Shown here: positions 1-8,210 of the stretch, one piece after another | How positions within the stretch are numbered: position 1 is the first letter of the stretch | How the letters are laid out: every line of letters starts with the position of its first letter | NCBI GenBank assembly: GCA_963816955.1 | Contig: CAWFME010000010.1 | Coordinates: 1-64,000 of the forward strand | Reading direction: 5' to 3' | Source of the DNA: DATFQI01 sp963816955 | GTDB lineage: Bacteria; Actinomycetota; Thermoleophilia; Solirubrobacterales; Solirubrobacteraceae | Length of the DNA stretch: 64,000 bases | Made by a program: the position numbers and the translations under genes | Notes under the pieces: model-generated | Databases searched by the model: none | Told to the model about the DNA's origin: nothing | The model's input: the letters and a program-made list of their open reading frames with translations, nothing else

Positions 1-172
1 GTGCGGCGGCGCTCGATGGACGGGCTGAGCTCCGCCCACGGCTACCTCCCAGAAGCGCGTGGCGGGCGAGCTGCGGCTCAAGCACACCCCGACGCTCGAG
101 TTCCTCTACGACGACTCCACCGACCGCGGCATGCGGATCCAGGAGCTGCTCGACCGCGAGGAGGGCGCGTGA
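1..172 (+). CDS. rbfA: RbfA, ribosome-binding factor A (3' end only)
   Basis: Only the C-terminus of RbfA, a KH-fold factor that binds the 30S subunit and helps 16S rRNA 5'-end maturation, is in the window. The readable tail contains the family signature LSSAHGY followed by KRVAGELRLKHTPTLEF and LYDDS, and ends in LLDREEGA before a TGA at 170-172. One extra C near 50 shifts the frame between GYL and QKRVAG, so no clean frame covers it. The stop overlaps the next gene's GTG start by four bases. Its position before nrnA, truB, ribF and rpsO is the conserved nusA-infB-rbfA order, so infB should lie just upstream. Confidence 0.8.
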
Positions 173-1200
173 GCACGCGACGAACGGCGGTCACTCGTCG
201 CGCGCAGCTCGTGCTCGAGGCGCTGCGCGAGGCGCCGAGCGCTTCCTGCTCACCACGCACGAGCACCCCGACGGCGACGCGCTCGGCTCGCTGGCCGGCG
301 ATGCAGCGCGTGCTGACGCGCGCTCGGCAAGGACGCGGTCGTCGTTCCTGGCCGCCGACGAGTTCCCGCTGCCCTACGAGTACCGCTTCCTCGCAGCTCG
401 ACGAGCTCGTCACCGAGCCGCCCGCCGACCTCGGCGAGCGCGACGCTGGTGTTCCTCGACTGCGGCAACATCGACCGCAACGCCGGCCGACGCCGCTCAA
501 GCACGAGCGGCGCGCCGATCCTCAACATCGACCACCACCACGACAACACGCGCTTCGGCACCGATCAACCACGTCGATGCCCGACGCGTCGTGCACGGCC
601 GAGATGGTCTGGGACCTGATGCAGCGGGCTCGGCGTCGCCGCTGACGCAGCCGATCGCCGAGGCGCTCTACGTCGGCCTGGTCACCGACACCGGCCGCTT
701 CATGTACGAGAACACCGGCGCCGCGCGCGCACGAGATGGCGGCCGAGCTGATCGAGGCCGGCGTCGACGTCGCACGCGATCTACCGGCGCCTGTACGAGG
801 GCGTGCCGCAGGGCAAGCTCGAGCTGCTGGCGCGCGGGCTCGCGCAACGTCGAGCGCTTCGACGGCGGGCTGCTGACGCGTGACGCACCTGACGCGCGAC
901 GGACTACGCGCGCCACCGGCGCCGACGAGAGCTACTCCGAGGGCGTCGTCGACCACCTGCGCGCGCGTCGAGGGCACCGCGGTCGCCGGGCTCGTGCGCG
1001 ACCTGCTCGGCCGACGGCCGCGCGGCCGGCGCAAGGTCTCGCTGCGCGCCACCGACGACCGCGTCGACGTGTCGCGCGATCGCCCGCGCGCTCGGGCGGC
1101 GGCGGCCACCGCCGCGCGGCCGGCTTCTCGACCGACGCTGGAGTTCCCGCGAGCTGCGTCGACGTTCCTGCGCGCGCGAGCTCGCCGCAGCCAGCTGTGA
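169..1200 (+). CDS. nrnA: NrnA-type DHH phosphoesterase (nanoRNase / pAp phosphatase), frameshifted
   Basis: A DHH/DHHA1 phosphoesterase that degrades very short RNAs and dephosphorylates pAp in the cytoplasm. Pieced together across frames it has the N-terminal metal motif THEHPDGDALGS, a LDCGN block, the signature NIDHHHDN, LVTDTGRF, and the DHHA1 motif ALGGGGHRRAAGF near the end. The start is the GTG at 169, which overlaps the rbfA stop. Length (about 340 residues) fits the family. Roughly one indel every 20-60 bases, mostly an extra G or C, breaks the frame more than a dozen times. All motifs are intact on either side, so I treat this as sequencing error, not a pseudogene. It overlaps truB by four bases. 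Confidence 0.82.
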
Positions 1201-2023
1201 GCGCACGCTGACCGACGGCGTCCTCCTCGTCGACAAGCCGGCCGGGCATCACGCTCGCACGACGTGGTCGCGGCCGTGCGGCGGCGCGCTCGGCGAGGGC
1301 GTCAAGGTCGGCCACGCGGGCACGCTCGACCCGTTCGCGACCGGGCTGCTGCTCGTGCTCGTCGGCCGCGCCACGCGCGTGCAGCGCTTCCTGATGGCGC
1401 TGCCCGAAGCGCTACGAGACGGTCGCGCGGCTCGGGCTGGACGTCGACCACCGGCGACCCGGAGGGCGAGCTCGCGCCGGGCCGGATGCCGCCGGAGCCG
1501 CTGCGTGCTGCCGACCGGCGCGCATGCGCCAGCGCCCGCCCGCCTACTCGCGCGGTCAAGGTCGGCGGCCAGCGCGCCTACGCGCTGGCCCGCGCGGGCG
1601 AGGCGGTCGAGCTGCCCGAGCGCGAGGTCGAGCGTGACGCGCTTCGAGCAGCTCTGGCGCGACGGACGACCGCGCCGGCGTTCGCGATCGAGTGCTCGCT
1701 CGGGCACCTACGTGCGCTCGCTGGTCGCCGACCTCGGCGACGCCTACTGCCTCGAGCTGCGGCGGACGCGCGATCGGCGCCGTTCGACGTCGCCGACGCC
1801 GACGCGGAGCGGATCGTGCCGCTCGACGACGCGCTCGGCTTCCTGCCGGCGGTCGACGCTGCGACGGCGAGGACGCGCGCGCGGGCCGCGCACGGCGTGG
1901 CCGTCGCCGGGCGACGGCCGACGGGCATCGTCCGGCTGCGTCGACGCGGACGGGCCTGATCGCCGCTCGCCGAGCCGCGCGGCGGACGGCATGCTCAAGC
2001 CCGTCGTAGGCTTCCGCGGCTGA
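1197..2023 (+). CDS. truB: TruB, tRNA pseudouridine-55 synthase, frameshifted
   Basis: Makes pseudouridine at position 55 in the T-loop of tRNAs. The reconstructed protein starts TDGVLLVDKPAGITSHDVV, carries the catalytic-aspartate motif GHAGTLDPFATGLLL, then GRATRVQRF, the PPAYSAVKVGGQRAYALAR block, YVRSLVADLG and a short C-terminal PUA-like part ending MLKPVVGF before TGA at 2021-2023. The likely start is the GTG at 1197 inside the nrnA stop. Extra bases near 1246 and 1252 and several more downstream break the frame. TruB is nearly universal and every motif survives, so sequence error is the better explanation. It is coupled to ribF by a stop/start overlap. Confidence 0.83.
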
Positions 2024-2944
2024 TGAGAGCGTCACCTGGCTCCCCGACGCCGAGCCCGCGCCCGCGCCGCGTCGCGGTCGGCGAGTTCGACGGCGTGCAC
2101 CTCGGCCACCGCGAGGTGATCGCGCGGCGCCGACACGCGTGCTGACCTTCGAGCCGCACCCGCGCGCCGGTCGTCGCGCCCGACGCCGCGCCGAAGCTGC
2201 TCACGCCGCTCGCGATCAAGGCCGACCTGATCGCCGGCGCTCGGCGTCGCGCGAGCTGGTCGTGATCCCGTTCGACGGCTCGTTCGCCGCCCAGACGCGC
2301 GCAGGAGTTCATCGACGACGTGCTGATCGAGCGCGCTCGGCGCCGACGCAGGTGTCGGTGGGCGAGAACTTCCGCTTCGGCCACCGGGCGCAAGGGCGAC
2401 GCCGACGCTGCTGCGCGCGCAGGACGCGTTCGACGACCCGCGTCGTCGAGCTGGTCGAGGTCGACGGCGAGATCGTCTCCTCGACGCACATCCGCGGGCT
2501 GGTCGCCGCCGGCGACGGTCGAGCGCGCCGGCGCGCTTCCTCGGCGCGCCGTTCCAGATGCGGGGCGTCTGTCGGAGCAGGGCGACCAGCGGGGCCGCAC
2601 GCTCGGCTTCCCCACGGCCAACCTGGCGATCCCGTCGAGGCCTCGTGATCCCCGTCGAGGGCGTCTACGCCGGGCTGCTACATCGGCGACGACGGCATCG
2701 AGGGGCGCGAGCCGGCCGCCATCTTCGCTGGGCCGGCGGCCGACCTTCTACCAGGAGGGCCACGAGCTGCGTCGAGGCCACCTTCATCGACTTCGACGGC
2801 GACCTCTACGGCCAGCACGCGCCGGGTGGGCAGTTCGTGGAGCACCTGCGCCGCGAGAAGCGCTTCGACGAGCGTCGAAGCGCTCGTGGAGCAGATGAGC
2901 CGCGACGTCGAGGAGACTCGACGCGTCGCCTTCTGTTTGACTAG
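2023..2944 (+). CDS. ribF: RibF, bifunctional riboflavin kinase / FAD synthetase, frameshifted
   Basis: Phosphorylates riboflavin to FMN and adenylates FMN to FAD. The N-terminal FAD-synthetase half shows VAVGEFDGVHLGHREV (nucleotide-binding), LTFEPHPRA, FRFGHRA and STHIRGL; the riboflavin-kinase half shows RGRTLGFPTANLAIP, the core GVYAG, and FIDFDGDLYG. About 300 residues, the usual size. The start is the ATG at 2023, overlapping the truB stop. The exact stop is uncertain: depending on one indel it is the TGA at 2938 or the TAG at 2942. More than ten single-base indels are needed to read it through. Its place between truB and rpsO is the standard bacterial arrangement. Confidence 0.83.
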
Positions 2945-2953
2945 GGTCAAGCA

Positions 2954-3859
2954 ATGCAGCCGACCGCGCAGGTGCGCGCGTTTCAACCGCGTCGTCACGC
3001 GGCGCATCGGCGTGCTCCAGGACGAGTACCTCGCCCGCGGCCGCCCGCTCGGCGCCTCGCGCGCGCTGTGGGAGATCGCCGCGGGCCGCGACGACCTGCG
3101 CGCGTGCGCGCGCGCATGGACCTCGACGCGGGCTACCTCACGCGCGGCTCGTGCAGTCGCTCGAGCGCGAGGGGCTGGTCAGCGGGCGCGCCGCACGCCG
3201 CCGACCGGCGCGTGCGGGCCCTGCGGCTGACCGCGCGGGCCGGGCGAGGGCGCGCGCTTGGACGCCGCCAGCGACGAGGCTGGCGGCTAAGTGCTCGATC
3301 CGCTCAGCGACGCCCAGCGCGAGCGGCTGTCGGGGCGATGGCGACGGTCGAGCGGCTGCTGACCGCCGGGCTCGTGGCGGTCGCGCCGGAGGATCCGGCG
3401 GAGCCCCCCCGCCCAGGGTGCCTGGGCGCCTACTTCGCCGAGATCGACGAGCGCTTCGAGGCCGGCTGGGACCCCGGGGCGGGGATCCGGCTCGAGCCGG
3501 CGGACATGGCCCCGCCGCGCGGGCTGCTGCTGCTCGCGCGGCTCGACGGGGAGGCGGTCGGCTGCGGCGTGCTGTGGCACCACGGGGGCGGCGTCGCGGA
3601 CGCCAAGCGGATGTGGGTCGCGCCGCGGGCGCGCGGCCTCGGGCTGGGCCGGCGGCTGCTGGCCGAGCTGGAGCGCCACGCCCGCGCCGCCGGCGTGCGC
3701 ACGCTGCGGCTGGACACCAATCGCGCCCTGACGGAGGCGATCGGCCTCTACCGCGCCGCCGGCTACGAGGAGATCGAGCGCTTCAACGACGAGCCGCACG
3801 CGCACCACTGGTTCGCAAGTCCTGGGGTGAGCACCCCAATGCACGGCAGGCCGGGGTAG
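2954..3859 (+). CDS. MarR-type HTH / GNAT acetyltransferase fusion protein, frameshifted
   Basis: The N-terminal ~140 residues are a MarR winged helix: FNRVVTRRIGVLQDEYL, LGASRALWEIA, MDLDAGYLTRLVQSLEREGLV, then ADRRVRALRLT (the wing). The C-terminal ~150 residues are a GNAT N-acetyltransferase: CGVLWHHGGGVADAKRMWV, the acetyl-CoA loop RGLGLGRRLLAELE, then TLRLDTNRALTEAIGLYRAAGY and HHWF at the end. Such fusions are known stand-alone proteins; the natural substrate is usually unknown. ATG at 2954 follows the ribF end by about 10 nt. Indels cluster in the MarR half (before about 3300); the GNAT half reads cleanly. The final residues after HHWF may be out of frame, so the stop at 3857-3859 is uncertain. 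Confidence 0.75.
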   Translation: MQPTAQVRAFQPRRHAAHRRAPGRVPRPRPPARRLARAVGDRRGPRRPARVRARMDLDAGYLTRGSCSRSSARGWSAGAPHAADRRVRALRLTARAGRGRALGRRQRRGWRLSARSAQRRPARAAVGAMATVERLLTAGLVAVAPEDPAEPPRPGCLGAYFAEIDERFEAGWDPGAGIRLEPADMAPPRGLLLLARLDGEAVGCGVLWHHGGGVADAKRMWVAPRARGLGLGRRLLAELERHARAAGVRTLRLDTNRALTEAIGLYRAAGYEEIERFNDEPHAHHWFASPGVSTPMHGRPG

Positions 3860-3890
3860 TAGGCGCCCCGCATGGGTAGTCCCTCAACCA

Positions 3891-4790
3891 GTGCAGGTCG
3901 TCCTCGCCCATGCCGATCCCGGGATCCTCGCCGCTTCACCGCGTCTCGCGACGTGGGCCACGACGTCAGGCCCTGCCGACCGCCGAAGCGGCCGTCGACG
4001 CCTGCCGCGAGCGCCCTCCGGACGTCGTCTGTCGACGTCGGGCTCTGCGGCGACAACGGGCAGGAGCTGCTGCCGCGCTCAAGGGCGACCCTGACGCCTA
4101 CCGCAGCGCCGTGCTGCTGCTCGAGCGCCCCGACCCGACCTCAACGCGGCCGTCTCCGCGCTGCGCGGCGGGGCCCAGGACTTCCTCGTCGAGCCGATCG
4201 GCGACGCCGAGCTGGTCGCCCGCGTCGACGCGGCCGGGCGTACGAAGGTGCTTCAGGAGGAAGCGTCGGTGCAGTCCGAGCGGCTGGAGGCGATGCTGTT
4301 CGCGGACCCGCTGACCGGCCTCTCCAACCGCCGCTTCATCCTCACGCAGCTGGCCGGGCGCCGTCAGCGCCGCCCCGCCACGAGCGCCCCTGTCGGTCGC
4401 GGTGATCGACATCGACCACTTCAAGGCCGTCAACGACGAGCACGGGCACGCCGCGGCGACCGGTGTGGCCGGGGTGGCGGGCGCGATGCGCGAGAACATC
4501 CGCGCGGAGGACCAGCTCGGCGCCTCGGAGGGCAGGAGTTCCTCGCCCTGCTGCCCGACGCGGACACACGCGCCGCGGCACCGCGGCCGAGAAGCTGCGC
4601 AGCGAGGTCGCCGCCCTGGGATCTAGCACGAGGGCCGCGACCTCGGCGTCACGATCAGCGTCGGCTGGGCCACCTGGGAGGGCGAGGCGCCCGACGAGCT
4701 GCTCCACCGCGCCGACGAGGCCCTCTACGAGGCCAAGCGCCGCGGGCCGGGATCGGGTCCGGGCGCTCCTGCTACCGTGCAGCGCCGCAC
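3891..4790 (+). CDS. Response regulator with GGDEF (diguanylate cyclase) domain, frameshifted
   Basis: An N-terminal receiver domain (VVLAHADPGILAA; DVGLCGDNGQELLPALK; RGGAQDFLVEPIGDAELVARV, with E where the conserved lysine usually sits) is followed by a short helix and a GGDEF domain: FADPLTGLSNRRF, IDIDHFKAVNDEHGHAAGD, the active-site loop GGQEF, then ISVGWA and HRADEALYEAKRRG. GGDEF domains make cyclic di-GMP; Q in third position (GGQEF) departs from GG[DE]EF, and since indels surround this site the Q needs re-sequencing. Start is taken as the GTG at 3891. The stop is lost in indels; the reading runs into rpsO, so the end is approximate. A link to motility is inference from the HD-GYP and che genes further on. 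Confidence 0.7.
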
Positions 4791-5058
4791 ATGGCCCTGA
4801 CCGCAGACGAAAAGCGCGAACTCGTCACCAAGTTCGGCAAGGACGAGTCCGACACCGGGGCGACCGAGATCCAGATCGCGATGCTCACGCGCCGCATCAA
4901 CGACTCACCGAACACCTGCGCGAGCACAACACGATCACCACTCCCGCCGCGGCCTGCTGATGCTGGTCGGGCGCCGCCGCCGCTTCTTGAACTACCTCCA
5001 GAGGAAGGACCTGGAGGGGTACCGCTCGCTGATCCGCGAGCTCGGCCTGCGCCGGTAG
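4791..5058 (+). CDS. rpsO: 30S ribosomal protein S15, frameshifted
   Basis: S15 binds the central domain of 16S rRNA early in 30S assembly. The N-terminus MALTADEKRELVTKFG, then DTGATEIQIAMLTRRIN, LTEHLREH, SRRGLLMLVGRRRRFLNYL and LIRELGLRR match the family; 89 codons is the usual length. Two one-base errors near 4908 and 4932 split the frame in the middle. The start is the ATG at 4791; a TACCGT hexamer lies 12 nt before it. In most bacteria rpsO is followed by pnp; here pnp is about 6 kb downstream behind nine other genes. Confidence 0.88.
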
Positions 5059-5060
5059 CG

Positions 5061-5525
5061 ATGGCGCCCATCGAGGCCGGGCAGCCTGCGCCCGAGTTCT
5101 CGCTCGCGACCTCCGAGGGGGACAGCTTCACCCGGCAGGACCTGCTGGGGGGGATCACCGTCCTCGCCTTCTATCCGTTCGCGTTCTCGCCGATCTGCAC
5201 GGACCAGCTCGCGGTCTACGAGGAGGTCCTCGAGGACTTCTCGGAGCGCGGCGCGACGCTCTACGGCGTCTCCTGCGACTCCGTGTGGGCCCAGCAGGCG
5301 TTCCGCGAGAAGCTCGGGATCACGATCGAGCAGCTGTCGGACTTCGAGCCCAAGGGCGCAGCGTCGCGCGCGTTCGGCGTCCTGCACCCGGGCGGCTTCC
5401 CGCGGCGCGCGCTGGTCATGACCGGCCCCGACGGCGTCGTGCTCTGGAGCCACGAGGCCGAATCGCCCGGCGAGCTGCCCGGCGCGAACCTGATCTTCGA
5501 CGCCCTCGACGCCGCCTCCGTCTGA
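5061..5525 (+). CDS. Peroxiredoxin (AhpC/TSA family)
   Basis: A 154-residue thioredoxin-fold thiol peroxidase. The peroxidatic site reads YPFAFSPICTDQL, so the conserved P-x3-[TS]-x2-C motif is present with Ser for Thr; the cysteine is near residue 46. AFPEFSLATSEG-type N-terminus, VSCDSVWAQQAFREK and the conserved arginine region RALVMTGPDGVV follow. A second conserved cysteine in the C-terminal half is not evident, which points to a 1-Cys or AhpE/BCP-like type. It starts two bases after the rpsO stop and is the first gene of the window that reads without indels. It would reduce H2O2 or organic hydroperoxides in the cytoplasm. Confidence 0.87.
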   Translation: MAPIEAGQPAPEFSLATSEGDSFTRQDLLGGITVLAFYPFAFSPICTDQLAVYEEVLEDFSERGATLYGVSCDSVWAQQAFREKLGITIEQLSDFEPKGAASRAFGVLHPGGFPRRALVMTGPDGVVLWSHEAESPGELPGANLIFDALDAASV

Positions 5526-5564
5526 GACCGGAACCGGTCTGAGCTCACCTCCGCACCGCCGCCC

Positions 5565-6040
5565 GTGCCCGGCCCCGGCGACCACGTGCGGGGCCCCGAG
5601 GGCGCGCGGCGGTGGTCGTCTACGGCGACTACGAGTGCCCGTACTGCGCGGCGCTGGAGGCGCGGCTGGGGGAGCTGGAGCTGCGGGTCGCGTTCCGGCA
5701 CTTCCCCGTGCGCTCCTCGCACCCGCGGGCGCAGGCGGCTGCCCACGCCGCGGAGGCCGCCGCGCTGCAGGATGCGTTCTGGCCGTACCACGACGCGCTG
5801 TTCGCCGATCAGGGCCGCCTGGAGGACCCGCACCTGTGGGCGCGCGCCGAGGCGCTCGGGCTCGACCTCGAGCGCTTCGAGGCCGACCGCCGCTCCGACG
5901 CGGTCGCGGCGCGGGTGCGCGAGCAGTTCCGCGGCGGCATCCGCGCGGGGGTGGCGACGACGCCGACGCTGTTCGCGGAGGGGCTCCGCCACGCCGGCCG
6001 CCCGGGCCCGGAGCTGTGGGCGGCGCTGCGCCGGGCTTGA
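5565..6040 (+). CDS. DsbA-like thioredoxin-fold protein, one frameshift
   Basis: A thioredoxin-fold protein of the DsbA/2-hydroxychromene isomerase group. The active site is DYECPYCAALE, a CPYC motif as in DsbA-type oxidoreductases; it continues with FRHFPVRSSHPRAQAAAHAAEAA and ends with the cis-proline loop VATTPTLFAEG. No signal peptide or membrane segment is visible, so a cytoplasmic location is likely. The best start is GTG at 5565 (PGPGDHVRGPEGA), which needs removal of one base near 5608 to join the VVVYGDYEC frame. Without that, the frame could only start at the GTG at 5612. It lies 40 bp after the peroxiredoxin, which suggests a shared redox role. Confidence 0.72.
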
Positions 6041-6087
6041 CCAGCGCTCGAACCGCGGTCAGGCTCGCGCCGTATTACCCCGCGCCC

Positions 6088-6629
6088 ATGGCCCCCAGCG
6101 ACGTTCAGCTCATCCAGCGCGTCCGCGCCGACGACACCGGCGAGGCGATGCGCGCGCTCTACCGCACGTACTCGGGCGAGCTGTACGGGTTCGCGCTGAA
6201 CGCGCTCGGCGAGCGCGGCGCGGCCGAGGAGGTCGTCCAGGAGGTCTTCACCCGCGCCTGGCGGCACGCCGCGGCCTATGACTCCCGCCGCGGCAGCGTG
6301 CGCACCTGGCTCTACCAGATCGCCCGCCACGCGATCATCGACACGCGCCGCCGCGCGTCCGTGCGCCCCGCGCTGGCGCTACACGCGCCGGGGAGGAGGC
6401 GGACTCCGGCCCGACGATCGAGCAGGCGATGCTCGGCTGGCAGGTCGTGTCCGCGCTCGAGCGGCTGACGCCCGAGCACCGCCAGATGATCCGGCTCGCG
6501 CACTTCCAGGGGCTCAGCATGCGCGAGATCGCCGAGCGCTGCGACCTGCCGGTCGGGACCGTCAAGAGCCGCACCTGGTATGCCCTGCGCTCGCTGCGGC
6601 TCGTGCTCGAGGAGATGGGGGTCCGATGA
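6088..6629 (+). CDS. RNA polymerase ECF sigma factor, one frameshift
   Basis: A sigma-70 family extracytoplasmic-function factor of about 180 residues. Region 2 reads LYRTYSGELYGFALNALG, AAEEVVQEVFTRAWR and TWLYQIARHAIIDTRRR; region 4 reads ALERLTPEHRQMIRLAHFQGLSMREIA and the helix-turn-helix LPVGTVKSRTWYALRSLR. A missing G in a homopolymer near 6385-6400 breaks the frame in the linker between the two regions. The stop overlaps the anti-sigma start (ATGA at 6626-6629), so the two are translationally coupled, the usual layout for a membrane-sensed ECF system. Confidence 0.85.
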
Positions 6630-7313
6630 CGGCCTGCGCCCACGTGCGCCTGGAGCTCGGCGGCTACGTGCTCGGCGGGCTCGAGCCGGAGGAGGAGGCG
6701 GCGGTGCGCGAGCACCTCGCCACCTGCGCGCAGTGCGCGGCCGAGCGCGCGAACATGACCGGGCTGCCGCGGCTGCTGGCGCTGGCGGCGCCGATGGCCG
6801 AGGCCGGTCCACCCGCGCCCGCGGTGGAGGAGCGCGTGCTCGACGGCGATCGCCAGCGAGCGCGGCCGCGCCGGCGCGCCGCTCCGCTCCGCCGGCTGCT
6901 GCGCCCCCGCGTGCTCGTGCCGGCCGCCGCCGTCATGGCCGTGGCCGTGCTCGCGCTCGCGCTCGCGATCGCCCTGAGCGGGGGCGAGGAGCGCGCCGGC
7001 CGGGCTTCGAGGGTCGCGCTGCGGCCCGTGGCCGGCGCAGACCGCGAGCGGGCGCGCGGTGCTCGCGAGCGCCGACGCCGGCATCAAGATGCGGCTGTGG
7101 GTGCGCGGGCTCCCACGCGATCCCGGCATCGTCTACGAGGTCCAGTGCGAGGCGCCCGGCTGGACCGCCAGCGCCGGCACGTTCCGCGCCGACGCGGACG
7201 GGCGCGCCTATGTCGAGCTCAACACCGCCGCCCGCCGCGGCGAGTACGACGCGATCCGCGTCGTCCGGCGCAGCCGCTCGAGCGAGACCGACGTCCTGCA
7301 AGCCCAGCTCTGA
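6626..7313 (+). CDS. Zinc-finger anti-sigma factor, membrane anchored, frameshifted
   Basis: The N-terminus is a ZAS-type anti-sigma domain: H-x-R-L-E-L-G-G-Y-V-L-G-G-L followed by HLATCAQC, the HxxxCxxC zinc motif. A basic stretch near residue 90 precedes one transmembrane helix (VLVPAAAVMAVAVLALALAI). The outside part ends in a beta-rich domain (KMRLWVRGLP, VYEVQCEAPGWTASAGTFR). It should hold the upstream sigma factor at the membrane and release it on an envelope signal. Two indels, near 6850 and 7045, shift the frame. The gene overlaps the sigma gene and is followed after 10 bp by a lipoprotein, probably in the same operon. Confidence 0.78.
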
Positions 7314-7323
7314 GAGGAATCCC

Positions 7324-7730
7324 ATGACCCGCAGCCCTCGCGACCCTCGCCGCCGTCCTGTTGCTCGCGCTCGCCGGCTGCGGCGGCGGCGACGACGAGT
7401 CCTCCAGCTCCGGCGGCGGCTCCGGCGGCAGCGGCAGCGGCGTCGGGCGGTGGCGGCGGTCAGCAGATCGCGCTGTCCGCGCCCGCGGACGGCTCGCTGG
7501 TGTTCGAACCGGCCGAGCTCGAGGCCAAGGCCGGGACCGTCACGGTCGACTTCGACAACCTGTCCGACAGCACGCCGCATGCGGTCGAGATCGAGGGCCA
7601 GGCGTCGGACACCGTGACGGGCGCCAAGACCTCGGTCACGGTCGAGCTCGAGGCCGGCGAGTACGAGTTCTTCTGCCCCGTCGGCAGCCACGCGTCCCAG
7701 GGCATGAAGGGCACGCTCACGGTCAAGTGA
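7324..7730 (+). CDS. Cupredoxin-like lipoprotein, frameshifted
   Basis: A secreted lipoprotein: signal peptide LATLAAVLLLALAGCGGG with lipobox LAGC, a Gly/Ser-rich linker, and a ~90-residue cupredoxin-like domain. The domain carries FEPAELEAKAGTVTVDFDN, PHAVEIEG and EAGEYEFFCPVGSHASQGMKGTLTV, which has the histidine, cysteine, histidine and methionine expected for a type 1 copper site (H in PHAV; C, H and M in FFCPVGSHxxxGM). A strong ribosome-binding site (GAGAGGA) precedes ATG at 7324. Extra C residues near 7337 and 7450 break the frame. It may be a redox protein made under control of the upstream ECF sigma factor. Confidence 0.75.
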
Positions 7731-8187
7731 GCGCCGCCGCCACGCGCTGCGTGCGGAAGTCGAAGATCGCCTCGAGGTCGCGCGCCACGAACAGCCGGCG
7801 CGCGATCTCGCCGAGCGGCCCGTAGGGGAGGGCGTAGCGGATCGTGTCGCGCATGATCGTCCCGCCCGCGCCGTCGGGCGCGAACTCGTGCGTGTGGTGC
7901 CAGAGCTCGTAGGGGCCGGTCAGCTGGGCGTCGACGAAGCGCACGGCGGGCTCCCACTCCTCGATTCGCGTCAGCCACGACACCGGCACGCCGTGCAGCC
8001 GCAGCCGGTACTCGATCAGCGCGCCGGCGCGCATGTCGATCGGGCGCGGCGTGACGATGCGGAAGCCGAGCCAGGGCGGAGTGATCGCCTCGAGGTTGCC
8101 CGCGTCGGCGAAGAACGGGAAGACCGCCTCTGGCGGACCGGGGAGCCGCTGCTCGCGGCGCAGGACGTGGAAGCCGAACATCTGCAC
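7723..8187 (-). CDS. SRPBCC (START-like) ligand-binding protein
   Basis: A 154-residue protein of the polyketide cyclase/START-like fold. The N-terminus REQRLPGPPEAVFPFFADAGNLEAITPPWLGFRIVTP is typical of the CoxG/ligand-binding branch found beside oxidoreductases, and the C-terminal TIMRDTIRYALPYGPLGEIARRLFV matches. No catalytic residue can be assigned. The start is GTG at 8187 (or ATG at 8181). It converges on the lipoprotein gene with an 8 bp overlap of stops, and its 5' end is only 23 bp from the divergent FAD oxidoreductase, which makes a shared lipid or pigment substrate plausible. Confidence 0.75.
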   Translation of the reverse strand: MQMFGFHVLRREQRLPGPPEAVFPFFADAGNLEAITPPWLGFRIVTPRPIDMRAGALIEYRLRLHGVPVSWLTRIEEWEPAVRFVDAQLTGPYELWHHTHEFAPDGAGGTIMRDTIRYALPYGPLGEIARRLFVARDLEAIFDFRTQRVAAALT

Positions 8188-8198
8188 CCTGTACGGAG

Positions 8199-8204
8199 TA
8201 GCGT
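8199..8204 (+). promoter_or_regulatory. -10 element (TAGCGT) of a probably leaderless promoter
   Basis: TAGCGT ends six bases before the ATG of the FAD oxidoreductase at 8211. In actinobacteria a TANNNT -10 box at this distance puts the transcription start on the A of the ATG. No ribosome-binding site is present. Confidence 0.5.
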
Positions 8205-8210
8205 CCGCGC

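Noticed and set aside
169..2944. nrnA, truB and ribF as pseudogenes
   Set aside because: Every catalytic motif is present, the indels are single-base and continue through rpsO, and such decay in adjacent core genes is not credible.
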